A stretch of 64,000 nucleotides of DNA from Argyresthia goedartella (Eukaryota; Arthropoda; Insecta; Lepidoptera; Argyresthiidae). Where the stretch lies: the NCBI GenBank assembly GCA_949825045.1, contig OX463813.1, positions 25,092,001 to 25,156,000 of the forward strand, given 5' to 3'. The translations under genes and the position numbers were made by a program. This document shows, piece after piece, positions 11,928 through 23,900 of the stretch. Position 1 is the first letter of the stretch, and each line of letters starts with the position of its first letter. The notes under the pieces are model-generated. The model saw nothing but the letters and a program-made list of their open reading frames with translations, was not told the DNA's origin and ran no database searches.

Positions 11928-14900
11928 TTGATGATGATGATGATGATGATATGAAGATATCTGTCTGGAGTGTGTTCTCACCTGCGGGTTGGCGACAAGG
12001 TCGCACTGTATGTGCAACAGCTCACCGCGCGCCGCTCGCAGCAGCGCCGGCGCCGCCCTGCGGCAGCTCGGCGCGACTGCAACACAACGATGTTAGTGAT
12101 CCACACCTCCTGGGTAAATGGAAGCTCCTTGTAGCTACATTGACTTAACTCAACTACCTAGTTATTTGACTCAAAAGGGTTTAATCTTATGTTGTGAGAC
12201 TTGTGGGTAGTCATCTTCTGTCTTGCTTTGCGCTCCTGGTATAAAGTTCGCGCCAAGTTTCTTGGCTATACTGGCCTAGGCGAGAAAGAGAGGTCACAGC
12301 TCGCTCTGAGACAAATAAACATGGCGCGGCCTGTAACTAAGTTTCGAGGATGCTAGGTAGAGTAATTTTCTGAGTTGCTGTACGCCGTTAGATATATCTA
12401 ATATACTTGTCCCAAAGGATAGATGGTAAGTTGTGTGGGTATTTTATTTGAATGTTGTGAGAACGGATATCGCTGCCCAAGTCTTTCAAGCTACAAAGCC
12501 TTGTCTCCAAGATCTGGGCTTCCTAGGAAAACACATCAGATACCGCTATGGTACGTATATAAGAACAAAATAGTATAAGGGTGCAACAGAAGACTGCAAT
12601 AATTTTTGAGGTGGTACCTATACATACCAAATTATGTAATCAGAAATTAAAAGTCTTGTAAACTAGGCCAGTCTACTTTAGACCTAAGCATTTATTTGAA
12701 GTTTACCTATGTAGTTTGTGTCTAAATATATTAAGTCCTCAATTAGCAGCATTGAGTTGCTCGTCAACCCAGCTTAGTAAGACTCATCACAGATGCCCTC
12801 ACCCCTCCAAGCTTTTTAGGAACAAGAAGAAACAATGAAGCACCAGGAGTACAAAGCAGTAATCGAGCTTCTCACACTTGACATCAAGCATCAGCCGCTC
12901 GCTCTGCCCCTCTCCCAGCGCGTTCCTCGCCACGCACACATACGCGCCGGCCGCCGCACGCGACACGCGCTGCAGGACTAGAGACTGGTTCGCTAACAGC
13001 ACGCCGGGACCTGGCTTCACTATTACACCCTGCCGAGAAAATCGGTAGTGTCAAAATATAATGCCAATGTAAAAGTATACAGTCTTAGTGGAAGAGGCAG
13101 GAAGAGTTCCAAATAACACTGGCATCACGGCATCACCAATCACACTCTAGAGACAAAAGCTTCGTGAATAGATAAAACAACAGCCTCAACAAACCAGAAG
13201 GAAGGCTTGGTCGTGACCAGGGCCCCTATTCTACTATTAGCCAGTTGTCACAGATTAATGCCTCGTACTTGATGCCGATAAAAATGGAGTGGTTCGCATT
13301 CCACCAACCGGACTGCATCCACAACTACTACATTCTCCAGATCTATAGTGCTGATCAGGGGACTGTCAACTATATTCTTCAACTATTTGCCTTTCTTTCT
13401 TTCCCATAGGAGAGAAAGCGCTTATAGCTTGCATAAACGATGATACTCAGACGGAGTCACTGGGGACTTACGGACTTAAAAGTGGTAGATTGTACTCATG
13501 TTATGCGTAAAATACACGTGTGTTGTTCTTTGCCGTGGTGTGTGTAAGTACTCACGTTGTGCGTGAAGTACACGTGTGTATGTGTCGGGTTGGCGCGCAC
13601 TCTGCAGTCCAAGTACACGTCGGATCCCTCAAGCACTTGCCGCGCGTCCAAATTTGCTCCCAGCTCCAATTTGCTCACTGGATAGTCTGGACGTACAATA
13701 AAAGGTATAGATATACGTCATCATCACCATTACTTAGGTACATAGATATACGTCATCATCATCATTACTTAGGTACAGCTTATGCTGGGTATAGGTCTAT
13801 CCCGAGGCTAGCTATACCCATCCTGCTGTTTCTTTGGCTTTCAAACCTCAAACTCAAACTCAAACTCAAAACGTTTATTCTGTAAATAGGCCACAAGGGC
13901 ACTTTCACATGTCATTTCATTTCATTTTTTACAGAACATTTGGTATTATTATTTGTATCATATTATCAGAAAAAAAAAAAAAAAGTACTTAATTATTGTT
14001 TCTGAGAGATGTAAAGAGTCTCAAATGTCATAATAAAATAATTAAAATATAAATAACAGAGATATAAATAACCAAAATTTTAATAAGAATTATTAAGAAA
14101 TCCGAATATAAGATTGAAAGATGACGAAGATATTCCGGTGAGGGAGTGCTAATTGCACCCGAGTTGCTCAGGATCAAGAATAATGTTTGTTAATTGGTTT
14201 AAGCAAAGCACTTGAATAGCCGATTAGTTTGACAGGTGGCTTTGAATAACGTTTGGTGGTGATTAAGATCACTAGCTGAGTAGAAGCCGAAACAAGGAAA
14301 AAGACAGCAGCTTGGAAGATTAGTAGATAGCAGTACCGGCTACGTTGGCACAAAAAGGGGAAGCTTATACACCAGAGCGCGGAAACAAGTTGCTGAAGAT
14401 GATGATGTTTCATCTAGCTTTCGACAGCAAATTCGTTACAGGGGTAAAAGCTTGGGCAGCCTTTGGACTGCCTTTTTATTCTCAGATTGGACATATTGCA
14501 GTCCACCTTTGAACCAACTTAGATGGATTATGGTAAGTGGTAGTGTAAGTATGGTAGTGGTTTCACCCTAGCTTCTCACGCAGGAGATGCATATTCGATT
14601 CTTGTGCTACCAATGAGATTTATCGTACATTATTATCGGACATTCCGTGTTTCGGATGACTCGTTTAGCTGTTATTCCGGCTTCTATCGCGACTTGGTAG
14701 TAGTTGTCGTAAAACCCCTCCATAAACCCGCACTGAGCCCGCGTGGTATGGTTCAATCTTACTCGTGTCCGCGTAAAGGCTTGTGCCCCTCAGTGGGGAC
14801 ATTGATGGGCAACATTTATTACGCTTTCTTAGTAGTGTTCAACACTCACACTGCACCTCCATCTTCCACCCGTCTTCACTCGTCTCCCGTGCTTGTGCGT

Positions 14901-17900
14901 TGTCCCGTGTCGAGGTGTGCTGTGCCGCGCGACACGACAACACGCGCCCCTCGTCCTCTATGGCCGGCGTGAACTGCAGCACGCTGCTCGTGACGTTGCC
15001 GTCCACTGATGTCTGCGGACAAACAAACAAACATTATTTACTATGTATTTCTTCTTTTTCTTCTAGAGCTTCGCCACTACTCGATGTTGGCGGTCAGCTC
15101 CGAATATGCCTCATGCATGATCTTTTGCTCTGGCTCTATATAAACATGGTGTACTAAAATTTAAGGGGGTTTTTAAGGACCTTATTCGGAGCAATTTTCA
15201 CTATAAAACCTATTTGTACAGAGCTGCATAGAAATCAGCTGAACGCCCGGCCAAAAAGGTATGGTGATGTAAAAAACCGGTCAAGTGCGAGTCTAAATCG
15301 CGCACGAATGGTTCCGTACCACCGTTCAATGGAAGCGATGGTGTGGAGTGAATAGTTTGGATTTTACATAGCAAAATATTGTTTACAAAGTTATTGGTAC
15401 TTTCACACTCCATGTACGTAACCAGGTGCATCCATAAGTTTGTATGTGGTATTGAAAGAATTGTTGTTTGGGAGCCCCCTTAAATATTTCTTTTATCCTG
15501 TTTTTTAGTATTTGTTGTTATAGCGGCAACATAAATACATAATCTGTGAAAATTTCAACTCTCTAGCTAGCTAGGTTCTTGAGATACAGCCTGGTGACAG
15601 ACGGACCGACGGACGGACGGACGGACAGCGGAGTCTTAGTAATAGGGTCCCGTTTGGAACCCTTCGGGTACGGAACCCTAAAAATTCAGTTGCTCTGATC
15701 AAATCTGTTTTATAGTGAATGTTGTTCATAATAGCTTCAATTTATGTTAAGTTATCAACTTTGTGTGACGATAGAATTTCAGGATTATCATAGTTACAGA
15801 ACTTGGCATTCATTTAGATCTCAAATCTTTTGTCGATGAAGTCGACAGCCACGATATTGTTAATATTGAACTTGGCTCCAATTTTCACATTTATGTTTTT
15901 GGTGAGAAACAGGCTTCTGTACCATTCGGATACACTGTGTCGTGGGAACCATAAACAGCGGCATGAACATGAACACGAACATTTAGTATATAGGCACATA
16001 CATTGCTTCTGGCCCCACACTAGGTTTCCCTTCGCCAGAACCAGCAACAGCGACGTCTGTTTATATTCGTTAGCACATTTATCCTTTATTGCTTTTTATG
16101 TATATTTTTCTCTTTCACGTGAGTGAGTTGGAACTTTCACAGAGCGGGTATTTCTATTGCCAAATCACACATCAGAAACAACAAATCATGAATAACTGTG
16201 ACGTCGTATTTCAAAATGCTGAAGAATTACATTATGACATTGTTGTTGTAGCCCCTCTCTGTTAATTATTCAGTTAGCCTAGGTAATGTTATCAGAATAA
16301 CTAAGCCAATTATAAGTATCTTATCTATGTCGAGCCGAATTGATATCAGCTATTAATATTAAGATAAACAAAAGTATTTATCGACAACGAATTAAAATGG
16401 ATAAAGATTATGATAAACTCTTTTCCTGAGTCCTATCAAGGCCCCTATTTCAGTTAAAACTAATTTAGGGTATTTTACATTTTGGGTTAAAATGTTCATA
16501 TTTAAGACCAACATCAACTTCATTATATTGCATACAATCCTTTATTTGACTTTTGACATTTCCTTATCGCGTACATAAGCACTATTTTTCATTGCAGATG
16601 TAAAAAGTTTATAGCTTTGGAGCTGTCAAAAGTTAAGTAATTTGCTGAATATACTATTTATAAATATGAATAGTATATTCAGCGAATTAAATAAGACCAA
16701 ATGTAAACCATGAAACGCAAATAAATTTGCATATTTCTTATTTTTTCTTATTTCTCGGAAGGAATTTGAGTGGCCAGCGTGAAACAGCTGATGCGATTCC
16801 GCTATGCCTAGATTGATTAAGAAATAAGAGAAAAGAAATGACGGTACCATGTGATGGCTGATGATCATGATGACGATTTACTGAAGAATCTTATTGGAGC
16901 CGGCAGCAGAGAATACGCATCCAAAAAGAATGTGAATTGAACTGTCAGTGACTCTTATCTACAATGACATAATGTTTCATCTCAACTCGAACACTTATTC
17001 GATCTGACAAATATTTGTGCTCCCGGCTCTGAAGTGGTATTAGGAATACAGCATTTTCCATAACATATTGTGACAAAACTCAAAACGCGAATCATTTATT
17101 GCAAGTAGGCAAAAATAATGCACTTTTACAAGTCAAACACATAAATATATAATAAATTAACTACACTAATGAGTGAAAAGGAAATTTCGCTTTCAAGTGG
17201 TAATTCATGGCTGAATCTCGCAGAGGAAAAGGAAACTCCATTAGCTCTGCCAGTGCTTCGGAAATACGCCCGTAAGAGAACATAGCACAAAAAACTATTT
17301 TTTTTTTAATTTTCGACATTTTTTTATCCCGCAATGTACAATATAAAAATCATCTAATTTTTTGACAATATTATAAAATCGTATCTTAAGGTGCCAATAA
17401 GATGTCCTAAAACATCAATTTTACAAAAGAAATAAATAAGAACAAACAAAAGCTGGAACATAACTGGAACCAACCAGACTGGACCAGACTACCCAGAGTC
17501 CCCAAGCAGCACCCGTTCACGAGTATAACTTATGCAACAGCCAACACCCCCTCGACAAGCAAAGACATTTTAGTGAGCATGACCATAAACTTTTTTTCGT
17601 CTCTTGGTAACAGACTTGCATTCTACGTTAAAACTAATAACTCAACTCATATAGCATTTTTGTGCACTTGATTTGATTACCAGACTATTAACTTACATTA
17701 TTGCATTTGTAAAAGTTACGTTAATTAGTATTATTATGGATAGTACACTTTTAATTTATTGTGATAAGACATCACACGTCGTAGTAACCGGTTTGAATAA
17801 ATGAATGTAGGGGTCTAGGACAAACATCAAAATAGTAGCCATTATTCAGCGGCAACACATGGCTCAACCACTGTTGCGTCAACACTAAAAGTGGCTCAAG

Positions 17901-20900
17901 AGTCTAATACTCAAGTGTCAGGGACTCTAGTGCTATATAACAGTGAAGCTGGTGATCATGTCCAACGACGAGGAAGTAAACAGTAAAGAGAAAATTGAAT
18001 CAGAGGCCAAAAGCAATGGGGGAGGGGTGAAGGCAGGAAGCGGTGGGGGGCAGTGGTCCAAATTCGACCTGGACGATATACTGAGGGATGAGGTGGGGCA
18101 GTGGGGACGGTACCAGTGGATGATGCTGGCATTGGCTTCTCTGCCAGTGATCTTCTCAGCTTTCGCTTCTGGAGAGTATATTTTCACAGTGGCGAGAATA
18201 CCTACCAGGTCAGTTCACCTTATCACCATTATAGGCATAACCACTATACGTCAGTTATGATATATTATAGTGTTATGCCCTTTTCCATACGAGATTACAT
18301 AGTTATATAGACAACCACGTTTAGCCAGTTATAAATACTCCATTTTGCATGACACAGGCCAATTCAGTCAGTCAGTTATTTGACTCTGGTTCCCACAAAA
18401 CTTTGGACCTCTGCCTACAATGTTAAAACTAATATCATCCACGGATATGCTACCACATCTCAAGATAACTGGCTATACGTGGGGACGACTGTGCCTCCGC
18501 CAACCAGTACGGGAAAAGGTATGACGCTATGTCGCTGCCATGACTCATCAATTTTGAATTTGACATCTTTCTAAAACTATAAGCAGCTATTGAACCTCTC
18601 CTCCGCCCAAGTTAAATGTACGATTTTGACCCACTTTGACAAGACGATAACATGATGATAATACTAACTTTTAATTTCCAGATGTGCTATACCGGAGTGC
18701 GATAGCCCAAACCCCGAGTACACAGCAAGCTGGGTTCTGACCGCCATCAACGGAACGTCGCTGGACTCATTCGACCAATGCGAACGGTTTTCCAACTTGA
18801 CCAATATATCTGAACCAGAAATAGTCGGTCAGTGTCCTGCACAGCTCTTCGATCAGAGCGAGACCATTCCTTGCGAGAGTTATGTGTATGAGAATACTGA
18901 CACTGTTGTGTACGATGTAAGTTCTTTGTTTTTTCACATACGATTTTTATCAACGTCGGTTATACCGGATAATCTATTGTTTTCTTTCTTTCTTTTGTAA
19001 TAATCGTTACACTTTCGTAGTCTACAGCAACCCACAGTATGCGATCCTCTGACTTTCGTATCAAACCCCTATCTATATTTAAAGGTCATTAAGATCACTG
19101 AATAGTGCTTGTGATTTACGTGCGATGTCTCATCTTCTATAAATCAATAGGTATCATAGCAGAGGGTCAGTGATATCACTGACCCCTTCCCAATTCCGCT
19201 TATAGCCACCATGTTTTTATATGAAATATACCAAATTTCCTAGTTCGGCCTGGCCTGCGACGAATGGCGTCGATCCCAAATTGGATCCATACGAACGATT
19301 GGTACCCTCCTAGTCCTCCCCATCACCGGCTACATCTCCGACCGATGGGGAAGGCGGGTAGCGCTGACCATCAACGCCTTCAACACTGCATGGCTGGGTT
19401 TGGTCCGGTCTTTTGTTAATAGCTACGAGTCTTTCCTGTTTCTCGAAGTATTGGAGTCGACTATTGGAGCTGGGGCGTTCTCTTCGTGTCATATTTTGGG
19501 TATGTTCATTTTAAACTATCTCAAAACTAATACTTAAATAAATAGAAATATAAATATTTAATATATTTATTAATTTATTAATAATTTATAAAGGTAAATA
19601 TTAAACTGCACATAAAAAATACTGATTTCTACAGGAAATATCAGGGCAAAATGCTGCGGAAGCTTAGGTGAAGGGTAAAGGGGGTGAGCGAAGCGAAGCC
19701 ACCTTTATCCTTCGTGTTAGGTTTAACATGTAAGAACTACAAAAATACTTAAAACATAAACTTAAGTACACATAAAATATTTAAAACATAAAATGAGATT
19801 TTGTTGATCCTTTTTTGCTGTAAAAATCAGTATTTTTGATGTGCGATTAAATAATAGCCCAAAAATAGTCTAGTTAACAATAACAAAAAGTCATAAAAAT
19901 AAGTTTTTTTATTTACAAAAACAAGTATGTACTTAATGAGATACTCCGTACTAGTGCGAGACTGTACGAAGGCAGAGTATTGCTCATCTCACATAAATAA
20001 TGTGAAGTAAAAAAGCACAATGAAATTAAATGTTCAGGTCTGTACCAATTATCTAGACTATCTAGAGTATTTGTAAAACCAGGGTGCGTACATTTCAGTA
20101 TTGTCCTTTATCTTCTGTAGCGTCGTCTGTTTATAGCGTATAGCGTTGTGGGAGTATAGCGTTGTGATACGGGGCGTGGCAAATGGCATCCACGTTTATT
20201 TTTAATTCACGTTCACGTTTTCAGTAACCGAGCTCGTCGGCCCCAAATATAGAGTAACAGCAGGAGCGATGATCTCAACAATGTTCGCAGTTGGTCAAGT
20301 TCTGCTTGGCCTCATCGCCTGGGGAATCCGGCCTTGGAGAACCCTCACCCAAGTCTACTTGTGGTTTCATACTTCTGGATCATGTCAGAATCTGTCCGAT
20401 GGCTTATCAGCAAAGGAAGATATGAAGAATCAGAAATTGTTTTAAAAAAGGTGGCGAGAATCAATAAGAAAGAGTTATCAGAAAAGTCGATGCAATCACT
20501 TCGAACTTCAGCGGAAGAGGAAAAAAATACAGAGAAGCCAAAAGAAATATGGCTTCCGCTTCTTGTGTTTAAACACAAGATTGTGTTGCTCCGTTGCTTT
20601 GTGGTCCCAATATGGTGGATCACAAACACGCTGGTTTACTACGGGATGAATATAAACGCAGTGAACATCTCCGGAAACTCGTATCTAAACTATGTATATG
20701 TGGCCGCAATTGAGATTCCTGGGTACTGGACTGCTATAGCTTTGTTGGACAGAATTGGAAGGAAACCAGTGTTGATTTTCTTTTACTTTTTGTGTGGGGC
20801 TTGCCAATTTGGGTTTGCTTTTATGCCTGCAGGTAAATATGTTTTGCTTAATACAATAACTAACTTATAGGTTTTGCCACTACTTTTAATTAAGAAATTA

Positions 20901-23900
20901 TATGTACATGCACCATATTATTAATAAGAACATACATTACATACACCATCGGTCACATAGGAGTTTGAGGACTTGCTTGAATCATTTCCTCAGGTTTGTC
21001 TATTAGTTCTGCTTCTGTAAATTGACTTTCGTCTGTAACTTCTGCTGGTTCTCAAAATTTCTCCTGAATTTTATTGGGATTTCGCGGCCATGAAATTTGT
21101 ACTAATACTTACTGCCACCCTATTCTCTTTTATCATATGGGGTGGCAGAAGCACAGTTGTGCCTAACTTTAGCCGGTTTCTACCGATAATTTTAATTTGT
21201 GTTGTAGGTAACCACGGCGCCTCTATGGCTATCTATCTCATCGGCAAGTTCAGCATAGCTGTGGTGATGACGTCAGTGTATGTCTACACGTCAGAACTCT
21301 ACCCCACCAAGTACCGACACAGTCTATTAGCCTTCTCTTCAATGATTGGTCGTGTTGGATCCATCACTGCACCGATGACACCTGCTTTGGTTTGTGCCTC
21401 TTTGTATATCTATGGGTAAATTTAATATCATAACTCTTGGTGAATGGTTAATCTCGCATTCGATCTAATTAGCTGTATTTATGACACAGAAGGTACTTGG
21501 AATGACGAAAACCTCCTCGAATTAAACCAAACGAATGCATTGTGATCTGAAAAGACGGGAGTTAGGTAAGAAATCAAGAGTATTCGAGAATAGTCTATCA
21601 CCAATGGATCTTGGAGATAGGTATCCAAAGAAGTATCCTAATCACACAAAGCATCACACCTTTTCCCATACGGAGTGGCGCAGGCACAGATACACCGCCT
21701 GCACTATCCATACATTTTCGTTAAAGCCTGAATCATGTGATTTACTTGCTTCGTTCCAGGCTCAAGAAGTATGGCACGCGCTGCCATCAATCATGTTCGG
21801 CAGTTTCGCGTTCCTCTCAGGGTCCCTGGTGTTCACAACTCCGGAGACACTCGGCACCAAGCTGCCTGATACCATGGAGGAGGCTGAGGTTATCGGAAAG
21901 AAGAAGCCTACTACTACTTTGTAAAAAAAGAGCTCCGAAGACCACAGTTTAAATTGAAAAATTGGGGGCTTTATTTTTGTTTTTAGCTCTTTTAATTCAA
22001 TGAGAATACATATATGTAGGTAAGGTTTTAAGTTCTTTGTAGGCCCGGATTTAAGTCTCAAGGCTTTTCCCGACTGCTATCATACTGGCGCTGACATTTC
22101 CGAGACGGAGTGCAATATGAGGCGAACGCCAATGTTCGTTCGACAAATCGCTATCTCTCCTGACGCGTGCGGGCGCACAGGGGGACGGATTTCGAAATTG
22201 CGGACTTACGTTTTTTTTGTTACTTACCATTATTTTATTTACGGTAATGGATATTCCTCATTAAGGCAATCGTATGTTTTTAGAACAGTTCTTGTTTGTA
22301 AAAGTTATAATTTGCGAGAAAAATTGATTAATTAAAAATAATGTATGGAGCGATATCTAATTTGCTCTATAAGTAAGAAGTCTTAAAAGTGCTCAAGCTG
22401 GTTTATGTAAGGCTAATCTGCTAGTGTTTGTATACAATTCCACATATAAAACATGGCTCCGGACTTCCCAGTTCTCCAGATAAACGAAGCTGATCTTAGG
22501 TACTATTTTATATATAACCTACTACACTGATAGAGTTGAATTTACTCTATATTTATTACTAAATGAAGCAACCGCATTATTACCAGGATTTAGTACCATT
22601 TGGAAAAATAGACAAATGTACAACAGCAAATTATTAAATTATTTCAAGCCTAGAAGGAGGATTTAGTTATGGCCTTTATAAATAATTTCAAGTGTTCACT
22701 AACAGTGCTAACTATCGTCCTTTGCAATTATTTAATATTCGCGATCGATATACAACATGTTGTAAATAATATTGAATCATTTTTGCTTTTAATAAAGAAG
22801 CTAAAAACATTTTCAGATAGTGTAAAATTTTGTGAACATTTAAAACAGGAGCTTGGCTTACAATTCAATGAAGAAAACACTGTGATTTTCTCAGAATTTT
22901 GCCGGAAGTGTACTTCTAATATGAAACGCAGATGGACTGCTGCTAATCAATCTTTCAATCATTTACATGAAAAGAACGAAAAGTGGTTAGAAAGTCCCAT
23001 AGTATGGCCCAGTTTCTTTGCTTCTGAAGGAGAACAAGTTGATGTTGTTGACGGTGAAATATCTGACAATATAGAAAATCACCTTCTAGTGTACATGAAG
23101 CTTCCACTTCCTTAACTCCGAGGAAACCACTCGAAGAAATTGGCTCAACAAAAAAAATGAAGTATTCAAACTTTAAGCAATTCCTTGTCTCCAGAGGAAC
23201 TGTTAAATTCAAGAGTAAACTTTAAAGGACTTTAGTAATGAAGACGTTAGCAAAATTTTGGACCATCTTATTAAACATCTTGATGATATCCATAAGGTTC
23301 AGTCCAGATTAAATGAAAAAAATATATATTAAACGTATTGAAAAGACACTGGGTCTGGTAGTGTCACTTAAACTTTTAAAGTGGCAATACATAAGTCAGC
23401 CATTGAATTGCTTTTTTTCTGTTTCCTTCATATTTCAAAGTTGGACAAGCAAAACTGGATTGTTATCCCTCAAAAGAACATTAAACTGTTACTGCCGAAG
23501 GAGCGCAGATAAAATTGCAAGCTTTTCTTCATTTAACTGCATGCATTAACTGCTTCATTTTCTTCATGTAACAGGCCTTTATTTGAGGTAGGAGGCTGTA
23601 GCTAATCAATGAGACAGTAATGCAGAACTGAGATATTTTATTCAATAATAAATCAAATATATGTACAAATAAGCCAAACAATCTAGAACGACACCGCGCG
23701 ATAACAGTTATATGGAGCGTGTGAGCAAAACGGGTAACAGGCTGTCTCATGGTATATGATAAGCAAGACTGCGCTGCTCCGCTCGGGCTTCAGTAGCACG
23801 CCATGCGTTATCCAGTGATTCGTCGAGTCGATGCTGCTACACATTAATGAAGATTTCATCATAAGGTTTCATGTTATACTGGAAACAATAGCATATGGAG

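Noticed and set aside
11727..12017. Minus-strand ORF with a long histidine run
   Set aside because: It is the reverse reading of the GAT microsatellite of an RTE tail running into an exon in the wrong frame; no protein evidence.
17943..17957. In-frame GTG as transporter start
   Set aside because: Eukaryotic translation normally starts at ATG; the first in-frame ATG is at 17958.
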